Notes: a model not told the origin generated them from the letters alone. A stretch of 45,530 nt of DNA from Eubacteriaceae bacterium (GCA_910574015.1 CAJSYQ010000031.1:1-45530); one strand, 5' to 3'. Counted from the stretch's first letter, positions 34,161 through 43,155 are shown. Numbers and translations are program-made.

Positions 34161-34265
34161 AATTCAGGGTTTCGCAAATCTTTGTCAGTGTTTCCATACT
34201 GATATGCTTCCCTTTGCCCATATTGGCGTTCATGCCCATTATATCAGGATTCTTGCTAACTCACA
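34160..34265 (-). pseudogene. XRE regulator C-terminal scrap
   Basis: The minus-strand frame reads GKHISMETLTKICETLNCGI, the last helices of small XRE regulators that end SM..L.KIC..L.C...DI. It has no helix-turn-helix start and runs into the TnpV fragment. Confidence 0.5.
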
Positions 34266-34331
34266 AATATTTCTTGACAGTATCGCCGGTTCCGTCTGGA
34301 TTGTGCTTTTCCTTTCCTCTTTTGATTACCT

Positions 34332-34511
34332 CTAATTAGCCATGACCTGCGTTTTCCCAACCAATACAGACAATATATTTATACCTTCCCAAACTGAACG
34401 CAGTCCATCAGACAATGTAATGTTCAGCAAAGATGGAATAAAAGTTGTCAATGGCAATACACTAATGATAATTGCTACTACACTCAGTTTCTTAAATTTT
34501 TTGTTTTCCAT
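34332..34511 (-). pseudogene. Truncated small membrane protein after the LanG-like gene
   Basis: 59 codons. MENKKFKKLSVVAII opens a membrane helix, and LLNITLSDGLRSVWEGINIL suggests a second partial helix. The ending GKTQVMAN looks foreign, so the gene was probably cut at about 34355. It has GAGGT before ATG 34511 and follows the LanG-like gene by 7 bases, as if part of the same operon. Confidence 0.5.
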
Positions 34512-34518
34512 AATCAAA

Positions 34519-35283
34519 TTACCTCATTTCTTTTTTTCCAAAGCGTGTTACCGCCACTGCAAGTAGTAAAGTAAAAATTAATATTGCACACGGCAAAAAC
34601 GGAAATAACTGAAAAGCTGCATTGTCGCCTCCTACAGTAAAATCATGCAAAGAACATGAAACCAAATAGCCGCTGTAACAATAGGGATAAGCAATCCAGA
34701 GTGGTGTGTTTGCCACCAAAACGCCGGGAATAACAAGCAGCAGGTTCAGTCCGACAGAAAGCAGCGGTTTGCTAAACAATACTGTAATTGCCCACATAAT
34801 CGCTACGCTCGGCAGCATCGTAAAAAATAGACCGATGCTCCATTTCAACAAATACATGATGGGTAATGCTTCTGTAATTCCTGAACTTGTTGTTGCAATT
34901 AATCCTGCAACAACAAATACACCGAGAAACACAACCATTTCCATAAACAAGTAGAATAGAAATACACAAAATTTTGCGGCGGAAAGTTTATATCGGCTGA
35001 CAGGCAATGCCAACATTTTCAATATTCCGTTGTTTCCCTTTTCACGCCCCGCAAGCATTACGCAAACAACAATCATACTGAATGGGAGCAGATAATAGGC
35101 ATATACCAAAGCACTCTGAATAAACATTGCCGCCCAAGCATTGCTGTATTCTGGCGTAAAATAGCTGTGTAGATTTGCAACGCCAGAAGATACTACCAAT
35201 ATCGGAGCAATGAAAATCAGAGGAATAATTTTACTTCTCTTAACTTTAATAAATTCAATTTTGAGTAATTCCCATAAATTCAT
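34519..35283 (-). CDS. Lantibiotic-immunity-type ABC permease (LanG/CprC-like)
   Basis: The protein has 254 residues. Six membrane segments are predicted at about 20-38, 50-72, 102-128, 142-163, 170-190 and 222-245. The start LWELLKIEFIKVKRSKIIPLIF is typical of LanG/MutG permeases. LanFEG-type transporters expel lantibiotics such as nisin or mutacin from the membrane. GGAGG precedes ATG 35283 and overlaps the stop region of the LanE-like gene. Assignment rests on three-gene context and layout rather than a unique motif. Confidence 0.82.
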   Translation of the reverse strand: MNLWELLKIEFIKVKRSKIIPLIFIAPILVVSSGVANLHSYFTPEYSNAWAAMFIQSALVYAYYLLPFSMIVVCVMLAGREKGNNGILKMLALPVSRYKLSAAKFCVFLFYLFMEMVVFLGVFVVAGLIATTSSGITEALPIMYLLKWSIGLFFTMLPSVAIMWAITVLFSKPLLSVGLNLLLVIPGVLVANTPLWIAYPYCYSGYLVSCSLHDFTVGGDNAAFQLFPFLPCAILIFTLLLAVAVTRFGKKEMR

Positions 35284-35294
35284 ATCGGCGCCTC

Positions 35295-36020
35295 CTATTC
35301 ATAACGCAGATTTTTTGCTGTCCATAATCCTGCAAAAAGCAAGACGGCTGTTTCAACCAATGCTATTATTACAATAGCCATATCGGGCTGTGCGTTCATC
35401 GCAACGGCGGGCTTCAGCATAACCACAAATGGATGGACAGATAACCACTTCATGTCTGATGTCGCTAACGCCATTCCACTTAAAAAGCCTGCCACTCCAA
35501 TGCCAAGAGGTATCCACATATTTTCAAATTGAGAGGATACGAAAATCATAAAAGCTAATACAGGCATAGAGGTCGTAAATGAATATCCCGCAAAAGACAG
35601 TAGTGTTCCGAGTTCAAATGTTCCTTTTGGCAAATCCGTTATCCCAATTTTAGCAAGAGCTAAGTACTGCAAGCCTATTGTAATTAGAAGCATAACGGTT
35701 AAAATCAAAAATTTGCAAAAATACATAGCAGGGACGCTCATTGGAAGCATATACATCTTTTTTACGGCGCATCCCTTAAATTCCATGTTATAAATAATAC
35801 AGGAAGCAACCATAACTCCAAACATATTTAATATCATAATCATGCCGTAAACCTGTGTAAGAAGAACATCCATAGGAGCTAACGGCAAATTAAGAAGAGT
35901 ATCTTTCCGCACAATAAAATTTATAAGTGCATACGCTGCGCCCATAATTCCAACTGCAAGCATTAACGGAATAACGCCTGTTCTTTTTTCTTTCCGTAAC
36001 TCAATAGATAACGCTCTCAT
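35295..36020 (-). CDS. Lantibiotic-immunity-type ABC permease (LanE/CprB-like)
   Basis: The protein has 241 residues. It begins MRALSIELRKEKRTGVIPLM, the LanE/SpaE/MutE-type cytoplasmic lead-in. Six membrane helices follow. Its ATG overlaps the stop of the ATPase gene in an ATGA, so subunits are made in stoichiometric coupling. The pair LanE and LanG forms a heterodimeric channel with two LanF copies. No selective motif allows prediction of the peptide handled. Confidence 0.82.
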   Translation of the reverse strand: MRALSIELRKEKRTGVIPLMLAVGIMGAAYALINFIVRKDTLLNLPLAPMDVLLTQVYGMIMILNMFGVMVASCIIYNMEFKGCAVKKMYMLPMSVPAMYFCKFLILTVMLLITIGLQYLALAKIGITDLPKGTFELGTLLSFAGYSFTTSMPVLAFMIFVSSQFENMWIPLGIGVAGFLSGMALATSDMKWLSVHPFVVMLKPAVAMNAQPDMAIVIIALVETAVLLFAGLWTAKNLRYE

Positions 36021-36784
36021 AATATTGCCCTCTGCTTTCTCCTCGCATTATCCTTATCCACCATAGACAAAAACATATCTTCCAAATTATCAGCGGCAAA
36101 TCCAGACTGCATTGCGTTCTGTCGCAGACCATCCAGACTCCCCTCAAAAAGCAGGTGGCCATGATTGAGTATTCCTATATCATTTGCCATCAGCTCAATT
36201 TCAGACAGCATATGAGAAGAAATAAGAATGGTACAATCATAAAGGTCAGGCAGCGATTTAATCAAATTTCGGATTTCATGTATGCCAGACGGGTCAAGTC
36301 CGTTTGTTGGCTCATCTAAAATCAGAATAGGCGGTCTTCCGATCAACGCACCTGCCAATCCTAATCTCTGCTTCATACCCAATGAATATTTTTTTGCAAG
36401 GCGGCTGCCAAACTCGGACAGACCTACCAATTCTAATGCCTCCCCAACAGCGTTTTGGGGCAATCCCAAAATACGTCTTATAATATCCAAGTTTTCTCTG
36501 CCTGTTAAGTTTGCGTAAAAGGACGGCGATTCAATGAAAGAACCAACTTCTTTCAAGATGGAAAGACGGTCATTCGGAAACTGTTTACCATCAATTTCAA
36601 AACCGCCTTTTGTTGGGGCGGTAAGCCCTAAGAGCATTTTCATTGTAGTAGATTTTCCTGACCCATTCGGACCTAAGAAGCCATAAATACTCCCTTTCCG
36701 AATATGCAGCGAAACATCATTAACGGCAACAAAAGATTTATACTTTTTTGTCAGCTGCATTGTTTTGATAATATAGTTGTTCAT
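36017..36784 (-). CDS. Lantibiotic-immunity ABC ATPase (LanF/CprA-like)
   Basis: The protein has 255 residues. It has Walker A GPNGSGKS (38-45) and IESPSFYANLTG, where Glu replaces the Q-loop Gln (the E-loop that marks LanF and BcrA-type lantibiotic transporters). The signature is YSLGMKQR, Walker B is ILILDEPTNGLDP, and the switch is LISSHMLSE. It energises the LanE/LanG channel at the membrane. AAAGGAG is the ribosome site. First gene of the leftward operon; its promoter region carries the 11-bp repeat array and lacks a good -35 box, implying activation by the divergently encoded regulator. Confidence 0.9.
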   Translation of the reverse strand: MNNYIIKTMQLTKKYKSFVAVNDVSLHIRKGSIYGFLGPNGSGKSTTMKMLLGLTAPTKGGFEIDGKQFPNDRLSILKEVGSFIESPSFYANLTGRENLDIIRRILGLPQNAVGEALELVGLSEFGSRLAKKYSLGMKQRLGLAGALIGRPPILILDEPTNGLDPSGIHEIRNLIKSLPDLYDCTILISSHMLSEIELMANDIGILNHGHLLFEGSLDGLRQNAMQSGFAADNLEDMFLSMVDKDNARRKQRAIL

Positions 36785-36823
36785 AGCAACATCTCCTTTC
36801 TGTTGCTTTTATGGTACAGCCCC

Positions 36824-36862
36824 AACCTTGTGGCTACCTTCTCTCTACCTTACATTTACCTT
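36824..36862. promoter_or_regulatory. Four half-sites at exact 11-bp spacing between ABC operon and regulator
   Basis: ACCTT-type hexamers start at 36824 (AACCTT), 36835, 36846 and 36857 (TACCTT), each 11 bases apart, so all face one side of the helix. On the minus strand they read AAGGTA and end about 8 bases before a TACCAT -10 box (36811-36816) for the ABC genes. This is the layout of OmpR-family activator sites. Confidence 0.8.
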
Positions 36863-36901
36863 ATGTTTTCTGCCAGACTAAAATATTTCATGATTTTATG
36901 A

Positions 36902-36907
36902 TATAAT
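36902..36907 (+). promoter_or_regulatory. -10 box of the regulator-kinase operon
   Basis: TATAAT lies 25 bases before ATG 36932. The -35 position is poor (TAAAAT), so the promoter is weak or helped by a regulator. Confidence 0.55.
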
Positions 36908-36931
36908 ACAATTTATAAAGGAGGTCGCTTT

Positions 36932-37630
36932 ATGAATAGTGATTATTTGTTAAACAAACGCATACTGCTCGTCGATGATGAGCAGGAGCTTTTAGATATG
37001 GTCGTATCAATTTTAAGAGAAGCCGGCTTTTGCCAAATAGAAACAGCCAAAACAGTAAAAGATGCTCTTGATTCGGCAAACAGCTTTCAACCAGAACTTG
37101 CTATTCTTGATGTAATGCTTCCAGATGGCGACGGATTCTCTTTAATGGAAAAACTAAAAGGCGGGTATCCAGTACTATTTTTAACGGCCTGTGGCGAAGA
37201 TGATGATAAGTTTAAAGGTTTTGGTCTGGGGGCAGACGATTATGTTGTAAAACCATTTTTACCAAAGGAACTGTTGTTCCGCATTACGGCAATTTTAAGA
37301 AGAAGCTACAAAGATGAAAATCCGCTTGTTAAACTTCATGGAAGCCAGATTGACTTTTCACGAGCCGAAGTAATAAAAAACGGAGAGCATATTCCATTGA
37401 CCGCCAAAGAGCATGATTTATTATCTGTCCTATACCGTAATGCAGGACGAATTGTAACAATTGATGCCTTATGTGAAGCTGCATGGGGAGATAATCCATT
37501 CGGATATGAAAATTCTTTAATGGCACACATACGCCGTATCAGAGAAAAAATAGAACTAAATCCCTCACGCCCCGTTTCATTGGTAACAATAAAGGGATTG
37601 GGATACAAACTAATTGCTGAGGGCAGATAA
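36932..37630 (+). CDS. OmpR-family response regulator (LanR/CprR-like)
   Basis: The protein has 232 residues. The receiver domain has VDDE, phospho-acceptor Asp60 in AILDVMLPDGDG, FLTACGEDD and the Lys in VVKPF. The C-terminal winged helix has LTAKEHDLLSVLYRNAGRIV, DALCEAAWGDN, LMAHIRRIREKIE and IKGLGYKLI. AAAGGAGG is an excellent ribosome site. Divergent from the LanFEG-like operon and adjacent to the kinase gene, it should respond to antimicrobial peptide and switch on the transporter through the repeats at 36824-36862. The kinase start follows 1 base after its stop. Confidence 0.92.
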   Translation: MNSDYLLNKRILLVDDEQELLDMVVSILREAGFCQIETAKTVKDALDSANSFQPELAILDVMLPDGDGFSLMEKLKGGYPVLFLTACGEDDDKFKGFGLGADDYVVKPFLPKELLFRITAILRRSYKDENPLVKLHGSQIDFSRAEVIKNGEHIPLTAKEHDLLSVLYRNAGRIVTIDALCEAAWGDNPFGYENSLMAHIRRIREKIELNPSRPVSLVTIKGLGYKLIAEGR

Positions 37631-37631
37631 T

Positions 37632-39029
37632 ATGAATAATTTACCAAAACTCATACGACGTTTTACGGGTATTCTTTTGTTGAGCTTCATACTGTTGCTA
37701 CTTGTTAATTTTGTTGTATTAGCATTCCTTATGGCCTGGCAGTCGCCATCCGTTGCCAGCTCACCATATAATGTGGCAATACAAACAGGAAAGGCTTTTC
37801 AGGCATCCGAAAACGGATATACATTACAAGAAGATATTTCTACACAATTAAAACAACAGGATGTATGGGCATTTGTTGTCGATAACGATACCCTGCAAAT
37901 CGTGTGGAAAACGGAAAATCTTCCCGATACAATACCGACCAGCTACACATTGTCTGATATAGCTGATTTATCTGTCGGGTATCTTGATGGGTATCCTACT
38001 TATACGGGCAAAACAGAAAATGGAATTGTCATTCTAGGTTATCCCAAAGATAGTTTCTGGAAACATACGAGGGCGAGTTGGAACTATAACTTTTTCGCCC
38101 ACTTACCACAAATTATCTTTATTGTTTTAACTGTCAACATTGTTGTTATCCTTTTGATTTATGTAATAGCAAATGTGAGATTCTTAAAACCTGTAAAACC
38201 GATTACAAAAGGCATACAAGATTTATCTGTCGGAGAGCCTGTTCATATTCCAGAAAAGGGACTGCTTTCTGATATTTCTGCCAATATCAATCGGACTTCT
38301 GATATATTGCAGGAACAGCGGCAGCAGTTAAAGAAAAAAGAAACTGCCAGGGCGAACTGGATTGCAGGCGTATCGCATGATATTAGAACGCCCTTGTCTA
38401 TGGTTATGGGTTATGCAGGTCAGCTCAAAGACGATGCAAATTTGACTGATGAGGAATGCCAAAAGGCGGAAGTCATTGTAAAGCAAAGTAAGCGTATGCA
38501 GAATTTAATCAATGACCTTAATCTTGCTTCGAAGTTGGAGTACGATATGCAGCCGATAAATTCTGCAAAGCAAAATCTGATTGCTATTGTTCGCCAAGTC
38601 GTTGTCGATTTTATCAATATGGATATTGAGGACAGATACCCGATTGAATGGCAAACAGATGAAGCCTTAACGGTATGTCCTATAAACGCTGATAAGGACT
38701 TATTAAAACGGGCGGTTAGCAATCTTATTCAAAACAGTATCAATCATAACGAACAGGGCTGTAAAATCTATATTTCTGTTACGGCTGATAATGATTATTG
38801 CACCGTAATAGTTTCAGATGATGGGGTCGGAGAGACAGATGAATTAATAGAAAAGCTCAATAAAACACCTCATTATATGCTTTGCGATAAGAACACAACC
38901 GAGCAACGACACGGTTTGGGATTGCTTATTGTTAAACAAATTGTTTCTGCTCATGGCGGAACAATCGTCATTACCAATAATTCTTACGGGGGATTTTCGG
39001 TAAAATTTACGTTGCCAAAGTCAAAATAG
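37632..39029 (+). CDS. Sensor histidine kinase (LanK/CprK-like)
   Basis: The protein has 465 residues. Membrane helices lie at about 11-34 and 160-185, with an external domain of about 125 residues between. A HAMP-like linker follows, then the H-box WIAGVSHDIRTPLSMV with His249. The ATPase domain has NLIQNSINHN (N-box), VSDDGVGE (G1) and RHGLGLLIVK (G2). ATG 37632 is one base after the regulator stop. The two-helix sensor with large external domain fits the BaeS/NisK-like kinases that sense peptides directly. The C-terminus (FTLPKSK) is natural; just beyond it foreign mobilization DNA begins. Confidence 0.92.
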   Translation: MNNLPKLIRRFTGILLLSFILLLLVNFVVLAFLMAWQSPSVASSPYNVAIQTGKAFQASENGYTLQEDISTQLKQQDVWAFVVDNDTLQIVWKTENLPDTIPTSYTLSDIADLSVGYLDGYPTYTGKTENGIVILGYPKDSFWKHTRASWNYNFFAHLPQIIFIVLTVNIVVILLIYVIANVRFLKPVKPITKGIQDLSVGEPVHIPEKGLLSDISANINRTSDILQEQRQQLKKKETARANWIAGVSHDIRTPLSMVMGYAGQLKDDANLTDEECQKAEVIVKQSKRMQNLINDLNLASKLEYDMQPINSAKQNLIAIVRQVVVDFINMDIEDRYPIEWQTDEALTVCPINADKDLLKRAVSNLIQNSINHNEQGCKIYISVTADNDYCTVIVSDDGVGETDELIEKLNKTPHYMLCDKNTTEQRHGLGLLIVKQIVSAHGGTIVITNNSYGGFSVKFTLPKSK

Positions 39030-39068
39030 TCTTATAAAGCCGATATGCTTGTGAAACTTGCTCCCCGA

Positions 39069-39095
39069 AGGGCGCACATACCACCTCTGGTGGTA
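39069..39095 (-). other. oriT candidate of RSF1010/MobQ type
   Basis: Read on the minus strand, an inverted repeat TACCACC-AGA-GGTGGTA (39079-39095) is followed at once by TATGTGCGCCCT (39069-39080). RSF1010/R1162 oriT has the same layout, an inverted repeat and then TAAGTGCGCCCT, the nick region of MobA relaxases. GCGCACA/TGTGCGC and CCCCGT/ACGGGG (39108-39121) repeats add further structure on the plus strand. Confidence 0.75.
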
Positions 39096-39124
39096 TATCT
39101 GTGCGCACCCCGTAAACGGGGTGA

Positions 39125-39297
39125 TTGCGTTACCTCGGCTTTCCGCTTTTTTTCGTTCTGCTTTTTCTTCTCGTTGGCTACACGCTGTTGAGCCTGTTTC
39201 GATGCCTGCAATGCCTTTTCTAAATTTCTGCTTGTGTCATTCTTGCTCTCAATCATTTCTGATACCTCATTCTTTCTGTGCTGTGTTGATAGGTTCT
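39125..39297 (-). pseudogene. C-terminal fragment of a mobilization-region protein
   Basis: The frame fused to the serine hydrolase continues RKNEVSEMIESKNDTSRNLE then KALQASKQAQQRVANEKKKQ, a strongly charged helical tail ending near 39130. It resembles accessory proteins seen beside relaxases, but I cannot name the family. It has no start of its own; a recombination joined it to the hydrolase gene. Confidence 0.5.
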
Positions 39298-40180
39298 GAA
39301 AATAAAAAAGGTAGCTGTTTTGTCCATTAGGATTATCAATTATCCACATACCATAACCATAATACCCTTCTTCTAAATCAACACCATCTCCACTCTGCTT
39401 TTTAAGCATATCTGAAACAAGCACTTTTGAAATTAAATTTCCTTCCAGTAAGTTAGTCCAAAAACTAATAATATCTTTGACCGTTATAAACGCCCCACCT
39501 GCACCAGTGCCTTTTACATCAACAGAAAATATATTTGTGCGATAGTCATTTGTATCATTACAATAAATATAGTTATTGGCACATTTTGCTGGCAGTCTGT
39601 CCAACTCATAATACCCCGTTGATTTCATACCACATATATCAAAAATATTCTCTCTTAGATATTGGTCAAAATACATTCCTGTAATCTTTTCTATAACCAT
39701 AGCAAGCAATACATACCCTGAATTATTATACTGAAATTTTTCCCCTTTAGGGTACATCATAGGCTTATTTATAAATAGTGGAAGTAAATTGCTGTTATGT
39801 CTGATTTTATAATTAGGATAATCAATCCATAATTCTTCATATTCGTCCATAACACTTTCATCAAAATAATCCGGAACACCTGACGTATGGTTTAAAAGCT
39901 GTCTGACTGTAACGTCCTTATCAATATCATTTAATGGAATATCAAGCAATACACCTAATGTATCATCAAACTTTATTTTTTCTTGTTCAATCAACTGCAA
40001 TATTCCCACTGCAACAAATACTTTTCCCGCTGATGCGCTTGCAAACTTTGTTTCTAACGAATTAGGAACTTCATTAGACAAATCAGCAAATCCAGCTGCA
40101 TATTCACATAGAATTTTGTCATCTTGGACAACATATATATTTCCCCTAAAGTTACTGTCAATTCTTTCTTTTATATTCAT
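39298..40180 (-). pseudogene. Serine hydrolase (class C beta-lactamase-like), C-terminus replaced
   Basis: About 294 genuine codons. The catalytic SxxK is SAGK (50-53) and the YxN motif is YNN (151-153). TSGVPDYF and GTGAGGAFITVKDIISFW are further landmarks of the penicillin-binding-protein-like serine hydrolases. The expected C-terminal part (the third motif and last strands) is missing: after IDNPNGQNSYLFYFQ the frame enters a mobilization protein tail. GGGAGG lies 7 bases before ATG 40180. Such hydrolases often sit next to lantibiotic-immunity loci. Probably inactive or unstable; a fusion product of 382 residues could still be made down to 39032. Confidence 0.72.
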
Positions 40181-40266
40181 TTCAAAACCTCCCTAATTTC
40201 CAAAAACTTTATTATACAATATCCCTCTCCATACTTCCATTAATTTTTCCTTAATCTTTCTTTGCC

Positions 40267-40513
40267 CTATTCTTTGCGATCATCATATGTCTTGCCCGTT
40301 CCCTCTGCTCGGTGCTGACCGCCCTCAGCTTGCGGTAGCTGACGTGTGTTGTATGGTGCTATATGTGGGTGTTTCTCCACTTCGGGAAATATGTTTTCAC
40401 TTCCTACGGTAATATACCGCATATTTTGTTCCAACATCGAAAAAAGCCATAACATCACTGTCATAGCCTTTTCCAACAAAACTTATTTTTACATTACCGC
40501 CCGTTTGCCTGCC
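40267..40513 (-). other. Coding-like debris left of recombinase 2
   Basis: Short minus-strand frames overlap here. One ends THVSYRKLRAVSTEQRERAR and MMIAKNRAKKD near 40260; others have acceptable composition but no ribosome site. They look like tails of mobile-element genes out of frame with each other. No family assigned. Confidence 0.4.
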
Positions 40514-41353
40514 CTCGGCTCTTATCTGCTCTTTTTGGCTCCCAATCTGCGCCTTTTTCTTCGCCTTAGTGTGTTCCTCATACTCTTTCTGTTTCCTGTT
40601 GGCTTTCCGTTTCAGATAATTCTGATGCAGTCTGTCCTTTCTCGCTTCTTTCCTCCGCATTACTGTATCTCTCAACCAATTTGAGGAAACGTGCGGCAGA
40701 TTTGCGGTTATTTTCATACTGTGCCTGTTATGTTTTATAACCGTTCAGTTCGCTCTGCAACTGTTCCTGCTCGCCCTCATATTGGTTGTAGAGCATGGTA
40801 TAACGTTTATCTGACAACTTCCCCTATGCGTTGTCCTCGTAAATCTTTGCAATCAGCATTTCCAGTTCCCCGATACGCTTTTCACATACCGCCATGCGCT
40901 TCTTCTGCCCCGTAAAGTCTACGGTCTGCCCGTCCTCAATATGCGACTGTATTTCTTCCGCATCCGCTTTGATGCGGTGCGCCGACTTGCACAATGTTCC
41001 AACTGGCTGTTTTGCATAATTTCCGCATACATACGTGGGAACACGTTTTCATTGTTTACCCTGTGGACATACATCTTGCCGCCGCAATCGGCGCAATACA
41101 TTAATCCTGTGAGTGGGTGCGCTTCGCCCCAGCCATCGGGATAACGCCTTACCTGTCCTCTGATGCGCTGTACGTTGTCAAAGGTTTCTTGCTCTATGAT
41201 AGGCGCATGGGTGTCCTCAAAGATCAGCCACTGGTCTTTATCCACATAATGGCGCTTTTTATCCTTGAAATGCTTGCGTGTCTTGAAATTTACCGTATGC
41301 CCTAAATATTCATGTTTCTGTAAGATGTGTGCTATTGTGGAACTCTGCCACTT

Positions 41354-41662
41354 GATTGATACCAGATAAGGATAAATTTCAGATTGAAAAAAGAATATTG
41401 AAAAAGTTTTTGCATATGCTATAATGCCAATAGGCAAAAAGAAATCACAAGTCCATGCGGACAAAAAGTGAATCCCCAAACCGTGTTGCAGCACAGTTTG
41501 GGGATCCTTCTTTGATTTGTTCTGAGGATTGTGGCTATAGCAATCCGATGCTCGCTATCTCTGTGGACACTGTCATAAAGTGGCTTCTCGGGGAGTTAAT
41601 TTTCTTAATTTATACCTTTATCTTCCGAAAGAAACTTATTTCTGTCCTTATCTGGTTTCATT
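41354..41662. mobile_element. 309-bp MITE-like element inserted in recombinase 2
   Basis: The ends are imperfect inverted repeats of about 18 bp (16 matches) sharing ACCAGATAAGGA. CTT flanks both sides (41351-41353 and 41663-41665) as a 3-bp target duplication. Removing the element and one CTT restores the codons NPYKWQSST of the recombinase. No transposase is encoded. Inside are a promoter-like sequence and a terminator-like hairpin. Confidence 0.82.
41398..41510 (+). ncRNA. Possible small RNA inside the MITE
   Basis: TTGAAA (41398-41403), 16 bases and TATAAT (41420-41425) make a promoter. About 45 bases later a 14-bp hairpin with one mismatch (ATCCCCAAACCGTG at 41472-41485 with CACAGTTTGGGGAT at 41492-41505) is followed by CCTTCTTTG. 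A small stem GTCC-ATGC-GGAC (41450-41461) lies between. The predicted transcript is about 75-80 bases. No RNA family is recognised. Confidence 0.4.
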
Positions 41663-42072
41663 CTTATAAGGATTCTTAATTTCTCTGCTCTGCCACAATC
41701 CCACGCCCAACTGTGATTGATGATAAGCAGGAATCGGAATATGTTCGGCTGATAGCTGTCTCGCAATCTGATATGGACCGTAACCCTCCAAAGTCATTTG
41801 GAATATCCGTCTGACAATGGGCGCTGCTTCTCCATCAATTATCCATTGGTTTTTGTCCTCACTGTCTTTCAGATAACCGTATGGCGGACTGCTTGCAACG
41901 TGCTTTCCGCTTTCGTCCTTTGACTTGAAGGTGGACTTGATTTTTTTGCTGATGTCCTTTGCATAGTATTCGTTGATTACGTCGCGGAACGGAAGGAAAT
42001 CATCATCTAATCCCGAACCTGTATCAACGCCCTCGTTTAGACCGATAAACAGGAATTTAATCCAATTCTATT

Positions 42073-43155
42073 TTATAAAACTAGATATCGCTGATTAAGC
42101 GTTTTCCTCTCAGCGGTCAGATTGGTGTATTCTTCTTTCCATGTCTTTGTCGGGATTGTGGTCTTGCCGTTCATCACGCCTTTGAGATAATCTTTCGCTG
42201 TTGTGAATAAGATTTGCTCGGCTTCCGTCAGCGGCTTCTTTCCCTTACACTTGAAATAAATGTCGGCTTGCTCTAAATGCTTTTTCAGAGTGCCTAACCG
42301 CCGTTCAACGGGTTTCAGCTTGCCTTGAATGTCCAGTTGTTCCCCTATCATGGACTTGAATTTTTCATCAAGCCCCGCCATATCCATGATGTTGTTGGTT
42401 TGCAGGAAGTTCAGCATTTTAGCCGCGTCTTTGAGATTATACAACGATTGGGAATATCCCGGTTTTCCCGTCTGCGCCTTGCGTGACAGTATGCCTTGAA
42501 TGTAGTCGGCAAGGGTGGGCGGCTCGGTGTTCTCGGCTTCTTCTTTCAACCAGTCTTGCAGTTTGGAGATACGCGCCTTTAACTGCCGTAACTTCTGGTT
42601 AGTCACTTCGATTTCGCGGTTGAGGTCGCCGCGCCCGGTGCGGATGCCGCGCTTCTCCATAGCAGAAGCGGCAACGCCTAAATGGACGGTGGGGATTTGG
42701 TCTATTCCCTGCCGCTCATAACTGCGGTGGTCGATACGCTCCGCGTGTCCGTTCTGTTCTAACGCTTGATTACAAAGTTGTGCCCATGCCGCCCGCCATT
42801 CCTCCGCTTTGGTCTGCTCGTTCCAGTCGGTAGCAGGAATGGATTTGCATTTGAACTGCCGCTTCTTTGGGTCATAGATTTTATTCCCGTCCCTGTCAAG
42901 AATGTACTCCTTTTTCTGCTTCGCTCCCCACTCGCCGCGCTCGTCAAAAGGTCGCATTGTCAGCATGATATGGGCGTGGGGGTTGCCGCTGCCTGTGTCG
43001 TGTAGGCATATATCGGCGCACATTCCCGCCGCCACAAAATGCCGTTTCACATACTCGCGGACAAGGGAAATGCTTTGCTTCCTCGTCAGTTCGCGGGGTA
43101 AGGCAAGCTCAATCTCCCGCGCAAGCTGGGCGTTTTTCGCTTTCTCGATTTTCTC
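42073..43155 (-). pseudogene. MobA/MobL (MobQ) relaxase, both ends lost
   Basis: About 360 codons. Upstream of the first ATG the frame is open through KAKNAQLAREIELALPREL and SISLVREYVK, so translation once began earlier. The metal-binding histidine motif is in GSGNPHAHIMLTMR, and YERQGIDQIPTVHLGVAA is the next conserved block. Long charged helices form the C-terminal half. The N-terminal catalytic-Tyr part was cut away where an IS3 fragment joins (about 43155). The C-terminus ends in LNQRYLVL at a junction with recombinase 2. In relatives this enzyme nicks an oriT like the one at 39069-39095. Confidence 0.88.

Larger units (their letters stand above)
40514..42045 (-). pseudogene. Second large serine recombinase, heavily degraded
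   Basis: Fragments in order on the minus strand: FIGLNEGVDTGSGLDDDFLP, VINEYYAKDISKKIKSTFKS, SPPYGYLKDSEDKNQWIIDG and YGPYQIARQLSAEHIPIP (42045-41666). A 309-bp insertion follows. Then come KWQSSTIAHILQKHEYLGHT, HPLTGLMYCADCGGKMYVHR, a frame shift to YVCGNYAKQPVGTLCKSAHR, in-frame stops TAG and TAA, and finally ARKDRLHQNYLKRKANRKQK. These match the middle and C-terminal parts of the Tn4451/CTn-type recombinase family. The catalytic N-terminus with the serine is absent. At least two frameshifts, two nonsense codons and one insertion. Confidence 0.88.

Noticed and set aside
40919-41494. Open frame of 191 codons as one recombinase protein
   Set aside because: Its first about 45 codons are MITE sequence and its last about 40 are out of frame with the family; only the middle is genuine recombinase.
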